Assembly: GCA_020633195.1 (NCBI GenBank)
Contig: JACKEC010000015.1
Span: 186,001 to 250,000, forward strand
From: Sandaracinaceae bacterium
Lineage (GTDB): Bacteria; Myxococcota_A; Polyangia; Polyangiales; Sandaracinaceae
Reading direction: 5' to 3'
Length of the DNA stretch: 64,000 bases
Shown: positions 9,143-17,998 of the stretch, in pieces
Position numbering within the stretch: position 1 is the stretch's first letter
Layout of the letters: each line of letters opens with the position of its first letter
Notes under the pieces: model-generated
Database searches by the model: none
What the model was told of the DNA's origin: nothing
Seen by the model: the letters and a program-made list of their open reading frames with translations, nothing else
Position numbers and translations under genes: made by a program

Positions 9143-10438
9143 ATGCCCTCTCGACTTCTCGCGCCTTCGCTCCTCGCGGCGCTGGTGCTCGGTCCGGCCG
9201 TCGCTCACGCGCAGCAGCCGCTGACCGAATTCCTCGCCTCCGCCGACACGGAGGCCCTGGATCTGCGGGAGGCGCGCGCCACGCTCCGCCAGACGCGGGC
9301 CCAGGTCGACGCGGCCCGCGCGCGGCTGCTGCCGGCCGTTCAAGGCCAGGCCACCTACACCCGCAACGACCCGGTGGTCGAGGTCACGATCCCCACCGGC
9401 ATGGTCGACGCGATGGGCAACCCGGTCACGCGGCAGGCCTCGATCACCCCGGCGGATCAGTTCGCGGCGACCGCGACCCTCAACGTGCCGCTGCTGGACC
9501 TCTCGGCGTGGGCCGGCTTCTTCCAGGCCGAGGCGGCGGCCGACGCGGTGGACGCGACGGTCGACACGGCCCGGCGCGGCGTCGAGATCGCGGTGGTGCA
9601 GCGCTGGCATCAGCTCGTCGCGCAGCGGGCCCTGATCGGCGCCGCGCAGCGCAACCTCGAGGTCGCCGAGCGCGGTCACTCCGTGGTCGCGGCGCGGTTC
9701 GAGGTCGGCGTGGCCTCGCAGCTCGAGCTCTCGCGCGCCGAGGCCGAGGTCGCGCGGGCGAGGCAGGCGGTGGCCGAGGCCGAGCTCGCCGCCACGCTCG
9801 CCGCGCGCGGCCTCCAAGATCTGACGGGCCTCGAGCCGAGCCCCGCGGTCGTCGCGCTCGAGGACGACCTGCACGCGGAGCAGCCGCTCGCGACGTTCAC
9901 CGCGAACATCGACGACCTTCCGGCGGTGCGGGCGGCGCGGCAGCAGCAGCGCGCGGCCTCGATCGCGCGGGACGGCGCGTGGTTCGCGTTGCTGCCGACG
10001 CTCGGCGCGACGGCCGTCGCGCGGTGGTCGAACGCGTCGGGCTTCGGTCGTCAGGACTCCTACTACCTCGGCCTCTCGGCGACGTGGGCGTTCGACTTCT
10101 CGCGGCCTGCGCAGGTCGAGGCCACCAGCGCGGCGCTCGAGGGCGTCGAGGTGCGCGAGGACCGCGCGCTCCAGCAGGCGAGGACGGCGGTGTTCGAGGC
10201 GTGGCATCGCGTGGACGCGTCGCGGGCGAGCGCGGCCGCGGCCGACTCGGTGCTCGCGGCGAGCCGGCGCGCCGCCGAGGACGCCGCCGCGCGAAACGAC
10301 AGCGGCGTCGCGACGCAGCTCGAGCGGATCCAGGCCGAGCGCGACCTCTTCCAGGCCGAGGTCGGCCGCATCCAGGCGATCGCGAACCTGCGCGTCGCCC
10401 GGGAGGTGCTGCGGATCCAGAGCGGCCTCGAGCGATGA
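9143..10438 (+). CDS. TolC-family outer-membrane efflux protein
   Basis: 431 residues with a cleavable signal peptide (MPSRLLAPSLLAALVLGPAVAHA, cleavage before QQP). Two OEP repeats follow. Each has a beta-barrel part (for example GQATYTRNDPVVEV and WFALLPTLGATAVARWSN) and long coiled-coil helices of the tunnel (AAQRNLEVAERGHSVVAARFEVGVASQLELSRAEAEVARA). This is the normal length and order for TolC/OprM-like factors. It is divergent from tetR-MFP-RND and completes the tripartite pump. A weak GGAG lies 9 nt before the ATG. Its stop codon TGA shares its last base with the target duplication of the downstream IS66 element, so the gene is intact. Confidence 0.93.
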   Translation: MPSRLLAPSLLAALVLGPAVAHAQQPLTEFLASADTEALDLREARATLRQTRAQVDAARARLLPAVQGQATYTRNDPVVEVTIPTGMVDAMGNPVTRQASITPADQFAATATLNVPLLDLSAWAGFFQAEAAADAVDATVDTARRGVEIAVVQRWHQLVAQRALIGAAQRNLEVAERGHSVVAARFEVGVASQLELSRAEAEVARARQAVAEAELAATLAARGLQDLTGLEPSPAVVALEDDLHAEQPLATFTANIDDLPAVRAARQQQRAASIARDGAWFALLPTLGATAVARWSNASGFGRQDSYYLGLSATWAFDFSRPAQVEATSAALEGVEVREDRALQQARTAVFEAWHRVDASRASAAAADSVLAASRRAAEDAAARNDSGVATQLERIQAERDLFQAEVGRIQAIANLRVAREVLRIQSGLER

Positions 10439-10445
10439 GCTAGCC

Positions 10446-10471
10446 GTATCCGGTGAGCGGAGCGGTGTAGC
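10446..10471 (+). repeat. IS66 left inverted repeat
   Basis: Begins GTATCCGGTGAGCGGAGC. It pairs with the right end (13010-13035) at 23 of 26 positions and is preceded immediately by the AGCTAGCC duplication. Confidence 0.88.
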
Positions 10472-10500
10472 GCCCCGGCGGGCTCCGTGCTGAGCGCGCT

Positions 10501-12240
10501 CAGCCCACGACGACGTCGGGGACCGCGAGAGGCCCGAGCTCGGCGGCGAGCTCGTCGGGGGTTGATCCGGTCGCGAGTACGCGCCCAGTCGCGGGGACAG
10601 AGCTCGAGGTAGCGCTCGCGGGGCCAGTGCGGCAGGACGCGGATGAGGTCGCGGAAGTAGGCCTCGGGGTCGAGGCCGTGGAGCCGCGCGGAGCTCTCGA
10701 GGGTGAAGAGGTGGCTGAGTCTCGGCGTGCGCGTCGCTGCCGGCGAAGAGCCACGCCTTGCGGCCGACGGCGACCTTGCGCAGGGCGCGCTCGGAGCGGT
10801 TGTTGTCGAGCACGAGGCGGCCGTCGTCGAGGAAGCGCGAGCGCCTTGTCCTGGCGGACGGCGTAGTTCAGCGCGGTGCGGAGCAGACCTCGCTCCGGCG
10901 TCGCGGCAAGCTCGCGGCGGCACCAGGCGAAGAAGTCTTCGACGTGCGGACGCAAGTGGGCTTGCCGCATGCGATGCCGCTTCTTCACGTGGTCGGCCGC
11001 CCAGAGCCGCTCGAGCTCGAAGATGCGGCCGATCCGCGCGAGCCCGCCTTCGCCACCTCGCTCTTGGCCGCGACCGTCGCCTCCCAAAATTTCCTCCGCG
11101 CGTGCGCCCAGCACCGACCTCCGGCACGGCTCGGGGGCGGGTCCTCGGCGTCGGGGTCAGGCGGCCCGTAGCGGTAGAGGATGTCGTAGACGCTCTTGGC
11201 GTCCGCCTGCACGTAGCCGCGAAGCCCTCGAAGGACCTGGCGATCGCCGCGCTCGTCTCCTTCTCGGGAAGTCGAAGAAGACGCATGATCGCGGTCGGCG
11301 ACGAGCACGAGGAAGTGCCCGTTCTTGCATGCCTGGCGCTTCCGGTCGGCGCGCAGCTCGGGCTGGATCTTCAGCCCCGTCGCGTCGGTCGCGATGCAGA
11401 AGCTCTTCACCATCGCGTCCTGCCGCATCGCATACACGACGCTCGCGCCGAACGTCGCGCCGAGGTGCTCCAGCATCCGCGCCATCGTCGCGCGGTCGAA
11501 GGCACGCCCTCGTGACGGAAGCCCTCTTCGAGCCGGAACAGCGGCATCCCTGGCCGACCTTGCGCGTGATGATGTGCGACGCCAGCGACGCCGTCCCGAG
11601 CCAGCCGTCGAGCAGATCCTTGGGCCGCTTCGTCGTCGTCACCGTCGTCTTGCCGCGCTCCTCGTCGAAGCGTCGGTACTTCGTCCGCGCCACGACCACG
11701 ACGCGCATCCCGCCGCGCTGCCGCATCAGCCGCGCGCTCTCCTCGAAGCCGTGGCGCTCCGCCTTGCCCTCGGCCACGAGCGCTTCGAGCGCTGGGTCAG
11801 TCAGCACGATCCGCTCTTCAGGCAGACCCAGCGTGCGCACGTCGCGGCAGCCGGTGGGCTTCGCCTTGCGCCGCTCGTTCTTCGCCTCCTTGTCCTCGCG
11901 CATCCCGAGGGTGCCCGCGACCTCCTCGAGCTCGCGCAGCTTGTTCGCGAACTCCAGCTCGAGCTGCGCCGTGTCCACACACGCTCGGCCTTCGCGACGG
12001 CAAGACGCCGCTTGATCAGCTCGAGCTCTTGGCGAAGGCGTTCGTGCGACGCGCGCAGAAGGTCTCGCTCCCGCTCCGCCTCGAGCGCACGCGCGTGCGT
12101 CGACGCCCAGCTCCGAGGTCAGCGCATCGCGCTGCCGCTCGAACGAGTCGCGCTCCTCGGCGAGCGCGGTGCGCGCCTGCGCGAAGCGCCGCTTCGAGCT
12201 CGGCGACCTTCGCCGCGGCACGGGTGGAGCGCCCGCTCAT
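10501..12240 (-). pseudogene. tnpC: IS66 transposase TnpC, multiply frameshifted
   Basis: Segments of an IS66 DDE transposase appear in order but in changing minus-strand frames. They are: a coiled N-terminus (AAAKVAELEAALRAG, about 12240); the leucine-rich region LELEFANKLRELEE (about 11950); the catalytic core VVYAMRQDAMVKSF and IATDATGLKIQP (about 11400); YVQADAKSVYD (about 11210); CWAHARRKFWEA (about 11100); DNNRSERALRKVAVGRKAW (about 10780); HGLDPEAYFRDLIRVLPHWP (about 10660); and the C-terminal PDELAAELGPLAVP. At least eight frame changes are needed to join them. The three acidic catalytic regions are all recognisable, so the inactivation comes from indels rather than loss of motifs. 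Confidence 0.88.
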
Positions 12241-12315
12241 CGAGTGCTGCTCTACCGCATCCGATCCGTTGTCGACGGGCGCACGGCCGTGCGACGTGCG
12301 TTCCGAACACAGCCC

Positions 12316-12667
12316 TCAGTGAAGGCTTCGTCGCGGCCGTCGACGCGGTGGCGAGAGGTCGATCCCGTGCAGCAGGTCGTCGAGCTCGCGCTCCTCGAGC
12401 ACCCGCGACGTCCGCCCTCTTCGAGCGCCTCCGGGATCCTGGAACGTCCCTCGATCCAGCCGCTTGTAGTAGAGGCAGCCCGGTGCCGTCGAAGAAGGAT
12501 CTTCATCGCCGTCTTCCGTTTGCCGAAAGAACACGTAGAGCGCGCCGCCGCCGCGCGCGCGACGCAGCCGAGCCGATCCTCGACGAGCCCCGCGAGACGG
12601 TCAGAAGCCCCAGCGCAGGTCGATCGGCTCCGAGCCCGACGAAGATCTCGACGCCCGCCGGGATCAC
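12316..12667 (-). pseudogene. tnpB: IS66 accessory protein TnpB, frameshifted
   Basis: Starts at a GTG overlapping the tnpA stop (GTGA). It is recognised by IPAGVEIFVGL, EPIDLRWGF, DRLAGLVEDRLG, KRKTAMKIL, CLYYKRLDRGTF and VLEERELDDLLHGIDL, the order found in IS66 OrfB. These blocks alternate between reading frames, needing roughly five to seven single-base indels across 350 bp, so no full protein is made. TnpB is needed with TnpA for IS66 transposition, but its biochemical role is not well defined. Confidence 0.82.
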
Positions 12668-12975
12668 GCCTCCTCCTCGCCGAAGCCGCGCAGCTCATCG
12701 AAGACGGTGGCGAGGCGTCGTCGCGTCGACGCCCGTCAGGACGTGCACGAGAAGCACCCTCGCGGCTCGACGAGCACGTGCCCCCGCGCGCTCGTCGTGT
12801 CCCGCACGACCTCGATCATCGCCGTCCGCGGCTCGGGCTCCGGCTCGCGGAGCTGGCTCGAGTACCACCGCAGCGTCGATGCCGCGTACCCCCGGCCGCG
12901 ACAGAAGACCTCCGCGCTCAGCCCGCTCTGGCGCCACGCCGCCACACGCCTCGACCACTCCGTCCGGTCCGCCAT
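12664..12975 (-). pseudogene. tnpA: IS66 TnpA, frameshifted
   Basis: The first 60 residues are in one frame and carry the helix-turn-helix typical of IS66 OrfA: EWSRRVAAWRQSGLSAEVFC, then TLRWYSSQLRE. After about 12760 the frame moves (VLLVHVLTGVDATT), then moves again (LATVFDELRGFGEEEA), ending at a TGA that overlaps the tnpB GTG. Two indels therefore break an otherwise complete protein of about 103 residues. Confidence 0.82.
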
Positions 12976-13009
12976 CGCGCCCGCACTCTGCGCGGCTGCG
13001 GATCAGCCG

Positions 13010-13035
13010 GCCACACTGCTCTGCTCACCGGATAC
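13010..13035 (-). repeat. IS66 right inverted repeat
   Basis: The reverse complement begins GTATCCGGTGAGCAGAGC. It is followed immediately by the second copy of AGCTAGCC (13036-13043). Confidence 0.88.
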
Positions 13036-13050
13036 AGCTAGCCAGAGGGG

Positions 13051-16000
13051 CTACGCTTCGTCGGGTCGATCGGGGTCCTCGGGCTCGTCCTCGTCGAGTG
13101 AGTCGTCGAGGGAGTCGTCGAGCGAGTCGTCGGTGGGCTCCTCGTAGGGAGGCTCCACGTAGGGAGGCTCGGCCGCTCCGACGGGTTCGTCCGACGCTCC
13201 GGGCTCGGGCCCTTCGATCGGGGCCACGTAGGGAGGCTCGATCGCTTCGACCGGCTCCGACGCCACGGGTGAGCTGGCCGGCTCCTCGACCGGAGCTTCG
13301 GGGGGCGGCGCCGCGGGGGGCTCGACGACGGGGTGGGCCGGCTCGGCCTCCGCGACGGGCGGCTCGGAGGGGGCCGGGGCCGCTGGAGGTGCGGCTTCGG
13401 CCTCAGGGGGGTGGTCGCCGGCGGGCGGGTGGCCCGTGGGCTCGCTGAGCGGGACGTCGGTCTCGTCCCGCAGGAGCTTGCGGCCGTCGGTCAGGCGACC
13501 GAACAGGTAGTAGAGGCCGGGGATGACGATGACGCCGGCGATGGTGCCGAAGAGCATGCCGCCGACGCCGGTGACGCCGATGGTGCGGCTGCCGAGGGCG
13601 CCGGCGCCGTGCGCGACGACGAGGGGGATGAGCCCGGCGACGAAGGCGAAGGAGGTCATCTGGATGGGTCGGAAGCGGAGCATCCCGCCCTCGATGGCCG
13701 CGTCCTTGAGGGACGCGCCCTCCTGGCGTCGCTGGACCGCGAACTCGACGATCAGGATCGCGTTCTTGCCTAACAAGCCCACTAACATGATCAAACCGAG
13801 CTGGGCCCAGACGTCATTGGACAATCCGGCGGCCTGCAAGAACAGGAAGGAGCCGAAGAGCCCGATGGGTAGGGAGAGGATGACGGCGAGCGGGATCAGG
13901 AAGCTCTCGTACTGTGCGACGAGCACCAGGTAGACGAACACGACGACGATCAAGAAGATGTAGAGCGCCGCGTTCCCGCTCCTCGACTCGTCCCAGGAGA
14001 GGCCCTCCCAGCCGAGGCCGTAGCCGCGGGGCAGGGTCGCTTCGGCGACCTCGCGGACGGCCTGGATGGCCTGGCCGCTCGAGTAGCCGTGGGCCGGGAC
14101 GAGCTGGATGGCCGCCGACGGGTACAGGTTGTACCGCGTGATCTCGTTGAGACCCTGCCGCCGTTGGATCCGCATGAAGGACGAGTACGGGACCATCTCG
14201 CCCGCCTCGTTCTTGACGAACAAGTCGTCCAGATCGTCGGGCATCCTTCGGAACTCGGGCCAGGCCTGGACGTAGACCTTGTAGAACTGATTGAAGCGGA
14301 CGAAGCCCTGCTCGTAGGTGCTGCCGATGAGGATGTTGAGGTTCTCGAGCGCGGTCTCGATCGTGACGCCCTTCTGCATCGCGACGTCGTTGTCGATGAT
14401 GAGCTCGAACTGCGGATAGTCGGCGGCGTAGAAGGTGAAGAGGCTCCCGACCTCCGGGCGCTCGCGCAGCGCGGCCATGAACTCCTCGGTCACCTCGCCG
14501 AGGCGCTCGTAGTCGGCGGTGCTCGACTGGGTCTCGTCGAGGACGCGGAGCGAGATCCCGCCGGCCGCGCCGAAGCCCGGGATGGCGGGTGGCTCGAAGA
14601 ACTCGAGCTTGACGTCGGTGATGCCGCGAGTCCGCTCCTCGAGCTCTTCGATGATGTCGGTCGCGGTGTTCGTCCGCTCGGACCAGTCCTCGAGGTTGAT
14701 GATCGCGGTGCCGGCGTTCGAGCCACGGCCCTCGGTCAAGACCTCGTAGCCCGCCACCGAGGTGACGGAGCCGACCCCCTCGACCTGGCTGGCGACCTCC
14801 TGGAGCTCGCGCGACTTGGCGTTGGTGTACTCGAGGGTCGAGCCCGGCGGCGTCTGGAGCACGGCGTAGATGACGCCCTGGTCCTCGCCGGGGATGAAGC
14901 CGCTCGGCAGCAGGCTGTTCTCGCCGATGATGCCGAAGACGAAGAGCGCGACGACCCCCATCGTCAGCAGCCGACGGGCCACGATGGGCCGCAGCACGCG
15001 CCCGCCGTAGAACTTCGTGACCCAGTCGACGGCGCGGCTGAAGGGCGCCTGGACGAACGGGACGCCGAGGATCAGGAAGCCGATCGGCCCCCACAGGTAG
15101 TGGGCGACGTAGCCGAGGCCCGCCATCACGGGCAGGCCGAGGAGCGCGAACATCACGAGCTTGCGGGCCCCGAGGCCTCGAATCCGCTCCTTCAGGCTCG
15201 TCTTGCTCTTCTGCTCGTGCCCCGGGTGCTCGTGGACGTGGGGCTTGAGGATCATCGCGCAGAGCACCGGCGTGAGGGTCAGCGCGACCACGCCGGAGAG
15301 GATGATCGTCGACGCCATCGTCACGCCGAACTGGCGGTAGAAGACGCCGACCGGCCCGGGGACGAACGTCACGGGGACGAACACCGCGGTCATCACGAGC
15401 GTGATCGCGATGATCGCGCCGCCGATCTCACGGAGCACCTCGACCGTCGCCTGGTAGGGCGATAGGTTCGTCGCGGCCATCTTTGCGTGCACCGCCTCGA
15501 CGACGACAATCGCGTTGTCGACGACGACGCCGATGGCTAACACCATCGCGAAGAGCGTGATGAGGTTGATGGAGAAGCCCATCAGCTGCAGGACGAAGAA
15601 GCTGCCGATGAGCGACACCGGAACCGCGAGCGTCGGGATGATCGTGGAGCGCAGGTCGCCGAGGAACATGTAGACGACGAGCGAGACCAGGATGAGCGCC
15701 TCGAGCAGGGTGTGGAGCACCTGCTCGATCGAGGCGTCGACGAACCGCGAGACGTCGTAGGCGATCTCGTAGTCCATCCCCGGTGGGAACGAGCCCCGCA
15801 TCTCCTCGAGCGTCGCCTTGATCTCGTCGATGACCTCCGCCGCGTTCGAGCCCGGGGTCTGCTTGAGCACGATCGACGCGGCCGGGTGACCGTCGAGGTC
15901 CGAGTAGATGTCGAAGAACTCCGAGCCGAGCTCGATCCCCTCGTGGTCTCGGCTCCCCGTGTTCTCCTCCGCCGCGTCGTCGCCGCCGAGGTCGATGTGC

Positions 16001-16821
16001 TCGGTCGCGGGGGGCCGGACGCACACGTCTCGGAGGCGGAGGATCTCCCCGTTCGGGTTCGCCCGGAGGATGATGTTCCCGTACTGTTCCGGCTCGGTGT
16101 ACCGACCGGCGTAGGTCAGCACGTACTCCCGTGATTGAGAGGTCATCCCGGTCGCCTGACCGAGGCGACCGGGGGAGCCGATGATGCTTTGTTCGGCCAC
16201 CGCCTCCATCACGTCTTCCACGGAGACGTTGTAGGCGCGCATGCGCTCCGGGTTCAGCCAGATGCGCATCGCGAACGTCCGGTTCCCGAGGTTGACCGGG
16301 ATGCCCATGCCGTGAATCCGCTTCAGCACGGGCATGATGTAGACGTTCGCGTAGTTGTAGAGGTCCGTCTGGTTGGCGGTCGGATCCGTGCTGTACAGGT
16401 TCAGGTACATGAGCATGCTCGGCACGACCTGGCTGACGAGGATGCCCTCTCGTACGACCAGCGGCGGGAGCCGGCTCAACATGATGTTGACCCGGTTCTG
16501 CACGTTCACGACGTTGATGTTCGGGTCGGTCCCGGGCTCGAAGTAGATCCGGATCGTCGCCTCGCCCGCGCTCGTCGCGTCCGAGACGATGTAACGCATG
16601 TTCTGGACGCCGTTGATCGACTGCTCCAGCGGGATCAGCACCGAGTCGACGAGGACGTTCGCGCTCGCGCCGGGGTACGCGATCGAGACGTACACCGTCG
16701 GCGGTGCGACGTTGGGGAACTGCGCGATGGGGAGCGCGGTGATCCCCAGCCCCCCGAGGAAGACGACGATGATCGCGACGACGATCGCGAGGGCGGGTCT
16801 CTTCAGAATGTTCTTGAACAT
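13051..16821 (-). CDS. RND efflux transporter copy 1, proton-relay Asp replaced by Asn
   Basis: 1256 residues, HAE1/AcrB architecture plus a C-terminal extension of roughly 130 residues rich in Pro/Glu/Ala and ending in DDSLDDSLDDSLDEDEPEDP, predicted cytoplasmic and disordered. It is nearly identical to the copy at 17999-21691 over the first 1100 residues. In TM4 it reads VVVDNAIVVVEA, so the position equivalent to AcrB Asp408 is Asn436 (codon 15514-15516), while D435 is kept. TM10 still has LLGKNAILIVEFA. It is last in the operon MFP-RND-USP-RND, 87 bp after the USP gene. Either a transport-impaired pump or the non-protonating partner of a hetero-oligomer. Confidence 0.93.
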   Translation of the reverse strand: MFKNILKRPALAIVVAIIVVFLGGLGITALPIAQFPNVAPPTVYVSIAYPGASANVLVDSVLIPLEQSINGVQNMRYIVSDATSAGEATIRIYFEPGTDPNINVVNVQNRVNIMLSRLPPLVVREGILVSQVVPSMLMYLNLYSTDPTANQTDLYNYANVYIMPVLKRIHGMGIPVNLGNRTFAMRIWLNPERMRAYNVSVEDVMEAVAEQSIIGSPGRLGQATGMTSQSREYVLTYAGRYTEPEQYGNIILRANPNGEILRLRDVCVRPPATEHIDLGGDDAAEENTGSRDHEGIELGSEFFDIYSDLDGHPAASIVLKQTPGSNAAEVIDEIKATLEEMRGSFPPGMDYEIAYDVSRFVDASIEQVLHTLLEALILVSLVVYMFLGDLRSTIIPTLAVPVSLIGSFFVLQLMGFSINLITLFAMVLAIGVVVDNAIVVVEAVHAKMAATNLSPYQATVEVLREIGGAIIAITLVMTAVFVPVTFVPGPVGVFYRQFGVTMASTIILSGVVALTLTPVLCAMILKPHVHEHPGHEQKSKTSLKERIRGLGARKLVMFALLGLPVMAGLGYVAHYLWGPIGFLILGVPFVQAPFSRAVDWVTKFYGGRVLRPIVARRLLTMGVVALFVFGIIGENSLLPSGFIPGEDQGVIYAVLQTPPGSTLEYTNAKSRELQEVASQVEGVGSVTSVAGYEVLTEGRGSNAGTAIINLEDWSERTNTATDIIEELEERTRGITDVKLEFFEPPAIPGFGAAGGISLRVLDETQSSTADYERLGEVTEEFMAALRERPEVGSLFTFYAADYPQFELIIDNDVAMQKGVTIETALENLNILIGSTYEQGFVRFNQFYKVYVQAWPEFRRMPDDLDDLFVKNEAGEMVPYSSFMRIQRRQGLNEITRYNLYPSAAIQLVPAHGYSSGQAIQAVREVAEATLPRGYGLGWEGLSWDESRSGNAALYIFLIVVVFVYLVLVAQYESFLIPLAVILSLPIGLFGSFLFLQAAGLSNDVWAQLGLIMLVGLLGKNAILIVEFAVQRRQEGASLKDAAIEGGMLRFRPIQMTSFAFVAGLIPLVVAHGAGALGSRTIGVTGVGGMLFGTIAGVIVIPGLYYLFGRLTDGRKLLRDETDVPLSEPTGHPPAGDHPPEAEAAPPAAPAPSEPPVAEAEPAHPVVEPPAAPPPEAPVEEPASSPVASEPVEAIEPPYVAPIEGPEPGASDEPVGAAEPPYVEPPYEEPTDDSLDDSLDDSLDEDEPEDPDRPDEA

Positions 16822-16908
16822 GGTTCCCGATCGAGGAGCGACCCCTGCGCTGTGATTTCATCCAGCGAGATCGTACGGCTCCTCGCTCGGGCGGTCACGT
16901 CGGCCACC

Positions 16909-17982
16909 TCAGGCCGAGCCGATCCGCGTTCGAATCATCGCGGCGATCTCTCGTCGGCCGCGAGCCTCCACGTGTCGTCCCACCCGCTCGAGGGCGAGGG
17001 CGAAGGCCTCCTGGATCGCCGCGTTGGCGGGCGCGCGCTCGGCCGCGCTCTCCAGGATGGGCAGCGCCTCGGCGGCCCCGTCGAGGTCGAGCAGGCGCCG
17101 CGCGGCCTGGTAGTCGTGGGCGAGGCTGGCGATCGCGTGCTCCCTGCGCGTGAGATCGAGGTCGACCTCTCGCACGGTGAGCATGCTGCACCGACTGTAT
17201 CGGAGGGCCCGCGAGGTGACGGGGCCGAGCCAGTCGGGGATCAGGGGGTCGAAGCCGCGGCTGCCGATGACGAGCAGCCCGGCCTCGTCGCCGGCGTCGA
17301 CGATGCGCTCGGCGGGGGAGCCGAGGACCACGACGACGCTCACGTCGAGGCCGTCGAGATCTTGCTCGGCGAGGAGCCCCTCGACCTGCTCGCGGGCCAG
17401 GGCCTCGTCCTGCACGGCGTGCTTGCCCTGGTCTTCCTTGGGCGGGACGACGGTCATCACGCGGAGGGGGGAGCCGAACGCGCGGGCCATGCGGATGGCC
17501 GAGGCGAGGCCCAGCCGCGACTGCGGGCTGAGGTCGACGGGGCACAGGATGGGCTGCCCGACCGGAGGCGTCCCGCGCGCGACCCAGACTGGCACCGACG
17601 CGGCGCGGACGATCGACTCGGCGACCGAGCCCACGAGCCAGCGCCGAACCGTCGCGGGCCGGCCGCCACCGGTCACGACGAGCTCGGCGCCGACTCGTTG
17701 CTCGGTCTCGATCAGGAGGTCGGCGGGCCGGCGGACGGCGACCTCCTGGCTCACGTCGAGGCCGGCCTCGCGGAGCGGCTCGAGGCGAAGGTCCACCTGC
17801 TCCTTCGCCTCCGCCACGCGGTCCGCCTGCGCTTGCTCTCCCTCGAGGCGCCGCCGCTCGAGGGCGTGGACGACGAGGAGCGGCCGCTCGAGCCGTCGGC
17901 CGACCTCCGTGGCCGCGGCCAGGATGTCGTCGGTTTCGTGATCGAGTGGCAGCGCCACAATCACAGGGCTTGAATCGGCCAT
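16909..17982 (-). CDS. tandem-domain universal stress protein
   Basis: 357 residues from the ATG at 17982, chosen because a Shine-Dalgarno GAGGTG precedes it and because the longer frame would overlap the upstream RND gene. Domain 1 (about 1-140) starts VIVALPLDHE and carries VTGGGRPATVRRWLVGSVAESIVRAA, the UspA G-2X-G-9X-GS signature. Domain 2 (about 145-270) starts ILCPVDLSPQS and ends with a weaker signature (GSRGFDPLIPDWLGPVTSRAL). The last 80 residues form Ala-rich paired helices resembling TPRs. Cytosolic. It lies 16 bp after one RND gene and 87 bp before the other in the same direction, so it is probably cotranslated with the pumps. Confidence 0.87.
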   Translation of the reverse strand: MADSSPVIVALPLDHETDDILAAATEVGRRLERPLLVVHALERRRLEGEQAQADRVAEAKEQVDLRLEPLREAGLDVSQEVAVRRPADLLIETEQRVGAELVVTGGGRPATVRRWLVGSVAESIVRAASVPVWVARGTPPVGQPILCPVDLSPQSRLGLASAIRMARAFGSPLRVMTVVPPKEDQGKHAVQDEALAREQVEGLLAEQDLDGLDVSVVVVLGSPAERIVDAGDEAGLLVIGSRGFDPLIPDWLGPVTSRALRYSRCSMLTVREVDLDLTRREHAIASLAHDYQAARRLLDLDGAAEALPILESAAERAPANAAIQEAFALALERVGRHVEARGRREIAAMIRTRIGSA

Positions 17983-17998
17983 TTGCACCTCGCGAGCG

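Larger units (their letters stand above)
10446..13035 (-). mobile_element. IS66-family insertion sequence, decayed, with 8-bp target duplication
   Basis: A 2590-bp element bounded by imperfect terminal inverted repeats. The first 26 bp of the two ends match at 23 positions, both beginning GTATCCGGTGAGC. It is flanked by a perfect 8-bp direct repeat AGCTAGCC (10438-10445 and 13036-13043), the duplication length typical of IS66. Inside, on the minus strand, are remnants of tnpA, tnpB and tnpC in the normal order. All three change reading frame repeatedly, so no complete transposase is encoded as written. It sits between tolC and the second efflux operon. Confidence 0.93.

Noticed and set aside
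10446..13035. Programmed frameshifting in the IS66 transposase genes
   Set aside because: IS66 is not known to use frameshifting, and the shifts are too many and at no slippery sequence.
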